In this document: one piece after another, positions 7,830 through 14,354 of the stretch
Layout of the letters: each line of letters opens with the position of its first letter
How positions within the stretch are numbered: the first letter of the stretch is position 1
Origin: a virus
DNA length: 31,329 bases
IMG/VR virus record: IMGVR_UViG_3300027969_000295
Span: 1-31,329 of that record
Strand: one strand, 5' to 3'
The notes under the pieces: model-generated
What the model was told of the DNA's origin: nothing
Databases searched by the model: none
Seen by the model: the letters and a program-made list of their open reading frames with translations, nothing else
Position numbers and translations under genes: made by a program

Positions 7830-8070
7830 CTTCTGGTTTAGCTTCCGCTTTATTAGCTTCTGCTTTTTTAGCCTCTGCTTTTGCGGCTTTCTCTTTTGGA
7901 GTAATCACTTTAGGATGTGGTTTCTCTTTAGAGTCTGCTTTAGCGGCAGGTGCTGGTGCTGTTGTTGCAAGTTTGTCAGCAGGTTTTGTTTCTGCTGGTT
8001 TGTCTGCCGCAACGGCAACTAGGGAGAGAGTAGTTAGTGCTACTGCTGTCAATACTTTCATGGATTTCAT
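7819..8070 (-). CDS. Secreted Lys/Ala-rich protein with signal peptide
   Basis: I start at MKSMKVLTAV because GGAG lies 6-9 bases upstream and because the longer frame begins before the promoter's likely start site. The 83-residue product has a classic signal peptide: basic KSMK, hydrophobic VLTAVALTTLSLVAV, and an AVA|AD cleavage site near residue 21. The mature part is low-complexity, rich in K, A, E and P with repeated KAEAKK/KAEANK units, and should be disordered and strongly charged. This composition is typical of small periplasmic proteins in proteobacteria and is odd among replication genes. It has its own sigma70-like promoter with a palindrome across the -10. Function unknown; perhaps acquired from a host. 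Confidence 0.8.
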   Translation of the reverse strand: MKSMKVLTAVALTTLSLVAVAADKPAETKPADKLATTAPAPAAKADSKEKPHPKVITPKEKAAKAEAKKAEANKAEAKPEAKK

Positions 8071-8090
8071 AGAATCTCCTAATTTGTTTT

Positions 8091-8106
8091 GAGATAACAT
8101 TATCTC
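8091..8106. promoter_or_regulatory. Perfect 16-bp palindrome across the -10 (possible operator)
   Basis: GAGATAA-CA-TTATCTC has perfect 7-bp arms with a 2-base centre. It covers the -10 box (8099-8104) and the probable start site of the promoter for the secreted-protein gene. A dimeric repressor bound here would block transcription. The neighbouring HTH gene is a candidate regulator, without direct evidence. Confidence 0.5.
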
Positions 8107-8127
8107 ATAATATACAACGTTTGTCAA
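8099..8127 (-). promoter_or_regulatory. Sigma70-type promoter for the secreted-protein gene
   Basis: On the minus strand TTGACA (8122-8127) is separated by 17 bases from GATAAT (8099-8104). The -35 box overlaps the dps stop codon. The predicted start near 8092 leaves a leader of about 22 bases with a GGAG ribosome site. Confidence 0.75.
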
Positions 8128-8561
8128 GCCTTAATGGTTGACCTAATCATCCATGCATGTTTGTTAAATGCATCTTGTCTGTCTGCCATGAAGTTGCTTA
8201 TGTTATGGCACATCTCTTGTTCTGCCAAATGATAAACTCTCATGTTGCTAGTATTCATAATTTGAATATCATCCAACAGTCTCTGCATCATCACTTCTGC
8301 TGGCGGCACAGTTTCGTCACCTTGAATTTGTGATAGCTGAATAAAACGATTAAAACTTCCTGGTGCATATGAATCCAATGTTCGAATCTCTTCTGCAATT
8401 TTATCCACAACACCATACACTTCAGTATAAATGTTTTCTAAGAATTCGTGATACTGAGGAAAGTTAGGACCAGTTATGTTCCAATGGTAGTAATGTGCCT
8501 TCAAATAAAATGCATAATGATTCGCCAAAGACACTTTTAGTGATTGTACTAATTCTTCCAT
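8124..8561 (-). CDS. dps: Dps-like ferritin, iron-binding DNA-protection protein
   Basis: The 145-residue four-helix protein has the Dps signature. AHYYHWNITGPNF is followed by FLENIYTEVYGVVDKIAEEIRTLD. The ferroxidase ligands H26, H38, D53 and E57 keep the same spacing (12, 15, 4) as H51, H63, D78 and E82 of E. coli Dps, so the iron-oxidising centre should be intact. Dps dodecamers take up Fe(II), consume peroxide and protect DNA. It lacks a long basic N-terminal tail, so DNA binding is uncertain. It follows regA directly, with its ATG 1 base after the regA frame, and is followed by a promoter overlapping its stop. A Dps inside a phage replication operon is uncommon. Confidence 0.9.
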   Translation of the reverse strand: MEELVQSLKVSLANHYAFYLKAHYYHWNITGPNFPQYHEFLENIYTEVYGVVDKIAEEIRTLDSYAPGSFNRFIQLSQIQGDETVPPAEVMMQRLLDDIQIMNTSNMRVYHLAEQEMCHNISNFMADRQDAFNKHAWMIRSTIKA

Positions 8562-8975
8562 TTAATTTTCTTCCCTCTTTTTATTTCCGATATTATATTT
8601 AGCAGTCAAGAGCCATTCATTTTTTTCTTTATAAGATATGATTTTGATTTGAGACAATGGTGCTATAGGTTCTTCAACATTTGTTGCTTTAGGAACAATT
8701 TCAATTAATCCCCATTCGGCCAATAGCTTTGCAATTGTGTTTCTTCTCGCTAAATCGTTCTCTTCAAAGTCAGTTGGTTTGCCATCTAGTGCAAATAACT
8801 CTTTAAAATGTACAATATAATATTTACCTTTTTTATGTAAAATGTGACATGACTGGTATAGGGTTTTATCTTTACGTGATGCAACGCCAATACGGGTTAG
8901 TGTCTCTTTTACTTTTAAGAAATCGTCTTCTTGTTTTAATCTTACTTCAAGTAAGTCTTCAATGTTCACCGCCAT
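8562..8975 (-). CDS. regA: RegA translational repressor
   Basis: RegA is the T4 RNA-binding protein that represses translation of many early mRNAs by occupying their ribosome sites, including those of the replisome. The match to T4 RegA is direct: DDFLKVKETLTRIGVASRKDK, TLYQSCHILHKKGKYYIVHFKE, and RRNTIAKLLAEWGLIEIVP. The length is 137 residues (T4: 122), with a short N-terminal extension and a longer C-terminus. The ATG has a strong AAGGAG site and overlaps gp62 by 17 bases. In T4 regA lies between 62 and 43; here it keeps gp62 upstream but gp43 has moved away. Confidence 0.96.
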   Translation of the reverse strand: MAVNIEDLLEVRLKQEDDFLKVKETLTRIGVASRKDKTLYQSCHILHKKGKYYIVHFKELFALDGKPTDFEENDLARRNTIAKLLAEWGLIEIVPKATNVEEPIAPLSQIKIISYKEKNEWLLTAKYNIGNKKREEN

Positions 8976-9378
8976 TCTTTTTCTCCTTGGACTTCACGCC
9001 ACCTTTTTGTATTTTTTGTTTCATCATCTGGAGTTGGTCGGACGTTATAAGATTCTGCACTTGTTTAGCCTTAGCATAACTATAGCCAAAATATTCAGAA
9101 ATCACATTAATGTCTTCAACTACTTCATTCTTAAACCACTTGCTAAAGCGTTTTCGTGGCCTGATGGTATTTAGTAAATAGAGAAATTGAGGTTTGTTGT
9201 CTAGAAGATGACGGCTATTCATCTCATTTGCATAGAGTACGGTGTCGGAAAAGTAAGATAGTCCTTTATTAACGATGTACGCATTGTACGTTTTTTCGGC
9301 TAGTTCATCATTGTCAGTACCAACCATCATGTTTTCTTTTGACTGGTTGATAGCATTTAGATAATCAAATGGTGTCAT
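8959..9378 (-). CDS. 62: Clamp loader small subunit gp62
   Basis: I choose the ATG giving MTPFDYLNAINQSK; the longer frame starts at a TTG 36 bases earlier inside the nuclease gene. The 139-residue helical protein has no ATPase motif. It matches gp62 in gene position (between gp44 and regA) and in the block NTIRPRKRFSKWFK, which corresponds to the PRGKRYGKW region of T4 gp62. gp62 joins four gp44 subunits to load clamp gp45 at primer ends. It is shorter than T4 gp62 (187) and ends with a very basic tail (KGGVKSKEKK). It overlaps the nuclease-like gene by 14 bases. Confidence 0.85.
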   Translation of the reverse strand: MTPFDYLNAINQSKENMMVGTDNDELAEKTYNAYIVNKGLSYFSDTVLYANEMNSRHLLDNKPQFLYLLNTIRPRKRFSKWFKNEVVEDINVISEYFGYSYAKAKQVQNLITSDQLQMMKQKIQKGGVKSKEKKNGGEH

Positions 9379-9919
9379 AATAGAAATTTTCAAAAACGTG
9401 TTCTGTCCCAACAAGATTTTTGGGACATTTTTTAATTAATTCATCAAATGTGAATACGGTTGCATAGTAATTTTCTTTACCATTGTCTATTGATTTCCAA
9501 TCATCTTCTTTTAAATTACAAGTGCTGATGTAGAAAGATATTCCTGATTGTCCATATATTGTTCTAGTCAATTCTTCCCATACAACAAGAACGTATTGTG
9601 CAGGACGTTTGGAATACTTACCACCCATCCACTTAATAGACTTTTGATTCTTAGTCACTTTAATTTCAACTGAATGGTCGTTATCATAAAAATATAAATC
9701 TGGCTGATGGTCGTGTGAATCTTTTCGGACTTTAATACCATTGCTGAGAAAATGTTTCTCTGATTCAGAAACAAATAAACTAGATACAATTTCAGATTTT
9801 AATTTTGTTCTGAAATCATATTGGAAAATTTTATTTGTTGCTACCGAAACATTTTTTGCAATTGTCTGCCAATCAGAATCGGAAAAGTCAAATGTGTAAT
9901 CACTTGAATTCACAGTCAA
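9365..9919 (-). CDS. PD-(D/E)XK nuclease-like protein inserted in the clamp-loader operon
   Basis: The 184-residue protein carries a canonical restriction-endonuclease-fold signature: P73-D74, then E85-I-K87 on the next strand (QPDLYFYDNDHSVEIKVTK). An upstream helix with E43 (KSEIVSSLF) may be the fourth acidic position, and strands QYVLVVWEEL and ISFYISTC follow. The family usually cuts DNA with Mg2+; resemblance is to small type II restriction or phage nucleases, target unknown. It sits between gp44 (20-base overlap) and gp62 (14-base overlap), which are adjacent in T4. It is much more AT-rich than gp44: 12 G+C of 60 at 9781-9840 against 28 of 60 at 10201-10260. This points to later insertion, but with full translational coupling. 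Confidence 0.75.
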   Translation of the reverse strand: MTVNSSDYTFDFSDSDWQTIAKNVSVATNKIFQYDFRTKLKSEIVSSLFVSESEKHFLSNGIKVRKDSHDHQPDLYFYDNDHSVEIKVTKNQKSIKWMGGKYSKRPAQYVLVVWEELTRTIYGQSGISFYISTCNLKEDDWKSIDNGKENYYATVFTFDELIKKCPKNLVGTEHVFENFYYDTI

Positions 9920-10838
9920 CCATCACTTCAGTTAAGAAAGCAACAAAGTTAATTTCTTGGTCAACGACAAATGCAGACTTGTATTGATAGTCAGCAAGCA
10001 ATAAAACCATACGTGGAACAGAATCGGGCTTCAAACATTCATTGCTGTTATCAAAGATTCGTTTGAATAGTACTGATGGTTCATTGTCTAGATTCTCTGC
10101 AACCCACTTACGCATACCTGTGAAGTCTTTTGCTTTCAGTCTTTCGACTAATGACTTGAAATTGTCACTTGAGATATTTGCGAGAATACCTGTATCAATC
10201 TTACCTGTAGCGGAGTAGCGTTGCAGTTCATTAAGAACACGCCTCCAATCAGGAAAGTGTTTCATAATAAGTTCAGCAACAACCTTCTCTTCAAACTCTA
10301 CGTTTTCTTTTTGTAGAATGCCAGTCATACGTTTCATAAAACGACCAGCAAGTTTTGGCTTGTCTGATGCGTTTATCTTAAACTGTACAACAGAGCATCG
10401 GCTGTGAAGAGGTGCGATGATACGATTGAGAAAGTTGCAAGTAAGGATAAAACCACAATTAGCAGAAAACTCTTCCATGAAGTTCCTGAGTGCGGGTTGA
10501 GTAGATTGAGGATTAAGGTAATCAGCCTCGTCAAGTATGACATATTTTCTTCCGCCAGAAAAAGAAACGGTCGATGCAAAGTTTTTAATCTCATTGCGTA
10601 GGGTATCAATATTACCATTCATCGAACCGTTAATAACAATATAAGTACATCCAAGTTCTTCAAGCATAGCCTTGGCGATAGTAGTTTTACCAACGCCAGG
10701 ACCGCCTGTAAGAATTAGATTGGGAACGTTCTTTTGCTCAACGAATTGTTGAAACGTAGCCTTTAAGTCTGCCGGAAGAATTGTGTCTTCAACAGTTTTT
10801 GGTCGATACTTTTCGACCCACAAGAAATCTTGTAGCAT
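9900..10838 (-). CDS. 44: Clamp loader large subunit gp44 (AAA+ ATPase)
   Basis: The 312-residue protein (T4: 319) has an RFC/DnaX-type AAA+ core. Walker A GGPGVGKT is at 45-52, Walker B VILDEADYLN near 100-109, and the SRC motif with arginine finger R147 lies in LHSRCSVVQF, followed by the lid and a helical collar. gp44 forms the ATP-driven part of the gp44/62 complex that opens and loads gp45. The N-terminus WVEKYRPKTVEDTI is typical of clamp loaders. It has an RBS AAGGTG, and its own sigma70-like promoter (10868-10896) overlaps the terminator of the preceding unit. Confidence 0.97.
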   Translation of the reverse strand: MLQDFLWVEKYRPKTVEDTILPADLKATFQQFVEQKNVPNLILTGGPGVGKTTIAKAMLEELGCTYIVINGSMNGNIDTLRNEIKNFASTVSFSGGRKYVILDEADYLNPQSTQPALRNFMEEFSANCGFILTCNFLNRIIAPLHSRCSVVQFKINASDKPKLAGRFMKRMTGILQKENVEFEEKVVAELIMKHFPDWRRVLNELQRYSATGKIDTGILANISSDNFKSLVERLKAKDFTGMRKWVAENLDNEPSVLFKRIFDNSNECLKPDSVPRMVLLLADYQYKSAFVVDQEINFVAFLTEVMVDCEFK

Positions 10839-10858
10839 GTATTCACCTTATCATAACA

Positions 10859-10892
10859 TAAAAATATATTCTAACACATTGCACGTTAGAAT
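10859..10892 (-). terminator. Terminator after the gp45-dsbA unit, overlapping the gp44 promoter
   Basis: An 8-bp perfect stem ATTCTAAC/GTTAGAAT (10885-10892 with 10868-10875) with a 9-base loop is followed by ATATTTTT on the minus strand. It lies 13 bases past the dsbA-like stop. The 3' arm contains the -10 box of the gp44 promoter, so the dyad could also act as an operator. Confidence 0.6.
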
Positions 10893-10896
10893 GCAA
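10868..10896 (-). promoter_or_regulatory. Sigma70-like promoter for gp44
   Basis: On the minus strand TTGCAT (10891-10896) is followed after 17 bases by TAGAAT (10868-10873). The boxes are moderate matches, but their spacing equals that of the other promoters in the window. The start would be near 10861, leaving a short leader with AAGGTG before gp44. Confidence 0.6.
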
Positions 10897-10904
10897 ACTG
10901 AGTG

Positions 10905-11165
10905 TTACTTAGCCACACTCTCATAAAGGGTTTCAACATCGTCTTGCTCTTGTTGTACCTCGGTGAAGTTTTGTTTGTGATAAATCTTTGCAAGTTTGCG
11001 AGTATACTTTTTAGGCAACTCAAATTTATCTTCTACTGTAGTGAGAATGTCTTTAATCAAATCACGTTCCGCTTCAATGCGAGTGAGTGAGTTTGAAATT
11101 TCGACAAGTGCATCCAGAATCTTTTTACGGTCCTCTGGAGAAGACGGAACAATCACGTTACTCAT
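10905..11165 (-). CDS. dsbA: DsbA-like double-stranded DNA-binding protein
   Basis: I start at MSNVIVPSSPEDRKK, 4 bases after the gp45 stop with AAGG upstream; the longer frame would run back through gp45. The 86-residue helical protein resembles T4 DsbA (89 residues), a dsDNA-binding protein linked to late promoters. The likeness is clearest in the C-terminal half, where LIKDI, KYTRKLAKIYHKQN and VETLYESVAK correspond to LIKDI, MFNRLLALYHKDN and VELYDTVFSK as I remember the T4 sequence. In T4 dsbA lies near gene 33; here it follows the clamp gp45, itself a late-transcription activator. The assignment rests on remembered sequence and is moderately sure. Confidence 0.7.
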   Translation of the reverse strand: MSNVIVPSSPEDRKKILDALVEISNSLTRIEAERDLIKDILTTVEDKFELPKKYTRKLAKIYHKQNFTEVQQEQDDVETLYESVAK

Positions 11166-11169
11166 AATA

Positions 11170-11841
11170 TTAACCTTCGTACTTAGAGCCAGCTTCAGTA
11201 GCAATCCAATATTCAATTTGGTCTGTCGCATGTTTGAAATGCGAAATGCCTTTAGACGAAATAGATACATCATATGTACCAGCAACCATCTTAAGATTTT
11301 CTGTATTGAAAATCAATTTGAAGTTTGCACTAGTCTCGCCAACTTTGATTGAAAAATTATCTGAATCTGCATTCTTAACATCAAGTGCAGAAATAGAGAT
11401 TTCACTACCATCACCAACAACAGCAATGTTTGGAAGACCTAAGATGCCAGACAACTTCAATACTTGATTCATATCGTCTTTTGTCAATCGGAAATTCACT
11501 TCGGCATTTTCAATCTTAATTTCTTTTGCAGGTGGTGCAACAATCATAGACTCATCTGCAAGCCCATAAGTTGTTTTGGATGTTCCAGATTTGATTGTGA
11601 TGTTGTTGTTATCTGTATTGACAGCAATCTCAGGGTCTGATAAAGAACCACAGAGAGACAAGAAACGATTCAAGTCATAGATGACAAAATCTTTCTCGAA
11701 TGTTTCTGTTACTGTAGCTTTGCCAAGTACGTTCTGTCCTTTGGAGATAGTTCGTACCACAGAGCCTTCTTTAAATTGCATACCAGCATTAATGGTTGCA
11801 AAGTTTTTCAGAACGTTAATTGTTGATTCACTTAATTTCAT
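11170..11841 (-). CDS. 45: Sliding clamp gp45
   Basis: gp45 forms the trimeric DNA ring that tethers gp43 and also activates late transcription through gp55 and gp33. I start at MKLSESTINVLKNFATINAG because it aligns with T4 gp45 (MKLSKDTTALLKNFATINSG) and has an AAGGAAA ribosome site; the longer frame adds five residues. Length is 223 (T4: 228). Repeated beta-strand/helix units such as FVIYDLNRFLSLCGSL and FNTENLKMVAGTYDVSI fit two clamp domains. It overlaps the DUF3310-like gene by 14 bases, and the dsbA-like gene follows 4 bases later. Confidence 0.97.
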   Translation of the reverse strand: MKLSESTINVLKNFATINAGMQFKEGSVVRTISKGQNVLGKATVTETFEKDFVIYDLNRFLSLCGSLSDPEIAVNTDNNNITIKSGTSKTTYGLADESMIVAPPAKEIKIENAEVNFRLTKDDMNQVLKLSGILGLPNIAVVGDGSEISISALDVKNADSDNFSIKVGETSANFKLIFNTENLKMVAGTYDVSISSKGISHFKHATDQIEYWIATEAGSKYEG

Positions 11842-12115
11842 TTTGTTTTCCTTCATTCAAGTCATGTACGTGTAGCATGATTATAGCATAGTGTAAAATT
11901 TTTAGCAAGTCTTTACGATTCCGTCCATCCTTCTTGCCATACCTTTGTGCATATTTCAGCACGTTTCCAATACAGAATCCTTCACCGTGTCCTCCATCGA
12001 TGATGAATTCTGTTGCTTGAAATTTATCACGGGAGTAATGTTGCCCGTATGTTCCGTCAATATAAGACTTCAGTTCTTCCAAAGTCTTATCTTCATTATA
12101 TCGATAGTCTATCAT
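11828..12115 (-). CDS. DUF3310-like small protein
   Basis: The 95-residue protein contains the block GEGFCIGNVLKYAQRYGKKDG followed by LLKILHYAIIMLH. This fits the DUF3310 pattern found in many phages (GNxxKYxxRxxxK and a following hydrophobic helix). Members have been annotated loosely as nucleotide kinases, but no P-loop is present here and function is unsettled. The start forms an ATGA overlap with the glycosyltransferase gene, and the end overlaps gp45, so it is coupled to the clamp. Confidence 0.75.
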   Translation of the reverse strand: MIDYRYNEDKTLEELKSYIDGTYGQHYSRDKFQATEFIIDGGHGEGFCIGNVLKYAQRYGKKDGRNRKDLLKILHYAIIMLHVHDLNEGKQNEIK

Positions 12116-12972
12116 TTTAAACTTGCAGATACATTTCGTTTCATAACATCATCACCAGCAGTAGGTGACACATTGATAGCCGCAAGTGCTTGTAGCGAAC
12201 CACCAAAGATATAACTACCAGCGTGTTTCAAACGTAACCATGGAAGTAACCATACTTTACCACCAGCTTTACGCATCCATTGACAGAACATGTAATCTTC
12301 TGAGAGATAACGTTTTGTATCTGGACAAATAACGCAATCAAAGTAAGCCATGATTTCTCTGCTACCATCAAAGTTTGCAGTACGCACATGGTCTGGTTTG
12401 TAGCTTTGACTTGGAAATGCTTTGTCGTATTTGTGAAGTGCTTCACGGGTAATCAACATAAAGCCTGTACCGCTTTCTTTCACTTCAATTGGTTCGTCAA
12501 TTCGGAATTGAGTTACACCATCTGCTGGATTGAAAACAAAGTCACCAACAAACTCTTCCAATTGATTTGGATTCTTGTCAGCATAACCTTTGTCAACTGC
12601 GACTTTAATCTTCTCCCAAGAAATTGCTTTCTTTGGATATGGACCACAAACAACATCCATGTCATCACGGCTTGCCGCAAAGTGCATCATCACCAAAACG
12701 TCTTGTGGCTCAAAGTGAATATCGCTATCGATAAAAATCATATGGTCATAACCACTACGAACAAACTCATCTGTCAAATAATTTCTAGCACGTTGCACTA
12801 GTGATTCGTTGAAGATGAAAAACAGTTTAGCCTCAATACCATATTTGGTACAGAGAATCATAAGGTCTGTAATTGCTTTAGTGTAAGCACCATGGCATTG
12901 TCCGCCATACATTGGTGTTGCGATAAAAAGTTTCTTGGTTCTTAGTTTTTGAATATCAAGTTCAAATTGCAT
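12112..12972 (-). CDS. Glycosyltransferase, GT-A fold
   Basis: The 286-residue protein has an N-terminal Rossmann-like strand LFIATPMYGGQCHGAY, helices, then the metal-binding DxD motif FIDSD (D82, D84) and IHFEPQDVL. A C-terminal acidic SEDYMFCQWMRKAGGKVWLLP segment is typical of GT-A enzymes. Such phage enzymes may glycosylate modified DNA bases, phage proteins or host surface sugars; the acceptor cannot be told. It is the first gene after a strong sigma70-type promoter (13005-13033), so it is probably expressed early, ahead of DUF3310 and gp45. The ribosome site is GGAGAG. Confidence 0.85.
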   Translation of the reverse strand: MQFELDIQKLRTKKLFIATPMYGGQCHGAYTKAITDLMILCTKYGIEAKLFFIFNESLVQRARNYLTDEFVRSGYDHMIFIDSDIHFEPQDVLVMMHFAASRDDMDVVCGPYPKKAISWEKIKVAVDKGYADKNPNQLEEFVGDFVFNPADGVTQFRIDEPIEVKESGTGFMLITREALHKYDKAFPSQSYKPDHVRTANFDGSREIMAYFDCVICPDTKRYLSEDYMFCQWMRKAGGKVWLLPWLRLKHAGSYIFGGSLQALAAINVSPTAGDDVMKRNVSASLK

Positions 12973-13004
12973 AATCTCTCCATGTTTAATAAAATTATCT
13001 CACT

Positions 13005-13033
13005 ATTATATATAAAAAAAGAGGCTACGTCAA
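13005..13033 (-). promoter_or_regulatory. Strong sigma70-type promoter inside a terminator
   Basis: On the minus strand TTGACG (13028-13033) lies 17 bases from a perfect TATAAT (13005-13010). The -35 box overlaps the loop of the upstream terminator and the T-run forms part of the spacer. It should drive the glycosyltransferase, DUF3310 and gp45 genes. Confidence 0.8.
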
Positions 13034-13041
13034 GTAGCCTC
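13014..13041 (-). terminator. Strong terminator after the CobS-like gene
   Basis: GAGGCTAC/GTAGCCTC (13034-13041 with 13021-13028) is a perfect 8-bp stem with a 5-base loop, followed by seven Ts on the minus strand. It lies about 20 bases beyond the stop of the AAA+ ATPase gene and shares its bases with the next promoter. Confidence 0.9.
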
Positions 13042-13063
13042 TAAGGCATTACTGCCAGGAGAT

Positions 13064-14251
13064 TTAGAACGGTACGTCATCAACTGCTGGCGCAGGTGTC
13101 ACTTCCGCAGTAGGATCAATGCCAGCATCAATCTTGGTATACAAATCAAGGAATGAAGTTTTAGTCTCTGCATCAAAGCGGTTGATACAATACTTGATTG
13201 CTTCCATCTTATCGTTGAAGATAGTGTAGGCTTCGGCAATGTGAGACAAACGGCGAGTGGAAATCAATTCATCAATAGCACCCTCTTCGAAAGTTTTACG
13301 AATGATATCAGCCCATTTCACAAGATTTTCTGCAAATGCTTTGTCATCAATACCGAGGCTGGTAAACAACTTAGTCAAAATCTTTGTTTCAACTTTAGTG
13401 TCAGGATATTCCTGTTCTACAGTAATTGGGAAACGCTCAAGGAACGCATCATCAAGAATTGTAGCGGCCATGTAACGACCAGTCTCATCACCTTTACCTT
13501 TAGTATTGGCGGTAGCGATAACGTTGAAACCTGTAACTGGTTCAACAAATTCACCAGTCTTCTTAACGAACAAACCTTTGCCTTCAAGTACACCTTGCAA
13601 GCACATTAGTTTATTTGAACCACGGTCAATTTCATCAAGAATCAAAACGGCACCAGACTTCATTGCTTGAACAACTGGACCATCAAACCATTTTGTCTCT
13701 CCGTCAATCAAACGGAAGCCACCAATCAAATCATCTTCATCAGTCTCAGGTGAAATATTCACACGGAGACATTCAACTTTCAATTGGGCACAGGCTTGTT
13801 CGACCATGAAAGTCTTGCCGTTGCCAGAGAGACCAGAAACAAATACTGGATAAAATTTCTTTGATGCAACAATACGTTTCATGTTGTCAAAGAATCCAAA
13901 AGGAACATACAATGAATTCACTTTAGGAATAATTGCGCCTTCTTGCATACGTGCAACGGAAGATATTTTTGCAATTGCTTTTGCAACAGGAGCCATGATG
14001 GGTTCGGAGATTGGCATAGAAGGAACTGGATTGGATTTGACTAGTGCAAGTCCAGCCATGTTAACGTTAAATTCTTGGAGGGGCAATTGATACTTGCCAC
14101 GACCAACTCGGTACTGGTCGGCTTCAAGCCAGAACTGACGTTTGCCGCCAGTCTCTTCAGAAAGTGTCACCAATTGTTGGCGGGTCACAACGGCACCAAA
14201 ACGTTTTGCGGCTTCGGTAACGAATGCAACTTTTTCACTTTGCGTAATCAT
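13064..14251 (-). CDS. cobS: CobS/MoxR-like AAA+ ATPase
   Basis: The 395-residue protein has an N-terminal domain ending in YRVGRGKYQLP. A MoxR/CobS-type AAA+ core follows: Walker A GLSGNGKT (140-147), Walker B LILDEIDR (203-210), and sensor region FNVIATANTKGKGDETGRY. CobS is the ATPase of aerobic cobaltochelatase, and 'cobS' is widely annotated in cyanophages, but the relation to cobalamin synthesis there is unproven. Here it lies directly downstream of a VWA protein, the usual MoxR-VWA partnership used to remodel or load protein complexes. It has its own sigma70-type promoter and a strong terminator, so it is a single-gene unit. Confidence 0.92.
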   Translation of the reverse strand: MITQSEKVAFVTEAAKRFGAVVTRQQLVTLSEETGGKRQFWLEADQYRVGRGKYQLPLQEFNVNMAGLALVKSNPVPSMPISEPIMAPVAKAIAKISSVARMQEGAIIPKVNSLYVPFGFFDNMKRIVASKKFYPVFVSGLSGNGKTFMVEQACAQLKVECLRVNISPETDEDDLIGGFRLIDGETKWFDGPVVQAMKSGAVLILDEIDRGSNKLMCLQGVLEGKGLFVKKTGEFVEPVTGFNVIATANTKGKGDETGRYMAATILDDAFLERFPITVEQEYPDTKVETKILTKLFTSLGIDDKAFAENLVKWADIIRKTFEEGAIDELISTRRLSHIAEAYTIFNDKMEAIKYCINRFDAETKTSFLDLYTKIDAGIDPTAEVTPAPAVDDVPF

Positions 14252-14294
14252 AATATAATTTGCCTTTCAGTTAAAAATCAATTTCAATACTAGT

Positions 14295-14323
14295 AGTATA
14301 ACAGAGTATTTATGGTAGGTCAA
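14295..14323 (-). promoter_or_regulatory. Sigma70-type promoter for the CobS-like gene
   Basis: On the minus strand TTGACC (14318-14323) is followed after 17 bases by TATACT (14295-14300). A CATAAATA sequence, one base from the late box, lies within the spacer (14308-14315). The predicted leader is about 37 bases. Confidence 0.75.
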
Positions 14324-14354
14324 GGGTTATTTGAATTGTTGTTTTTACGCAACA

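Noticed and set aside
9379-9414. Longer gp62 start at TTG
   Set aside because: The ATG at 9378 gives an N-terminus without the extra residues that overlap the nuclease gene; the extension has no clear RBS.
14308-14315. CATAAATA as a late promoter for the CobS-like gene
   Set aside because: It lies in the spacer of a better TTGACC-17-TATACT promoter and differs from the late consensus; kept only as a remark.
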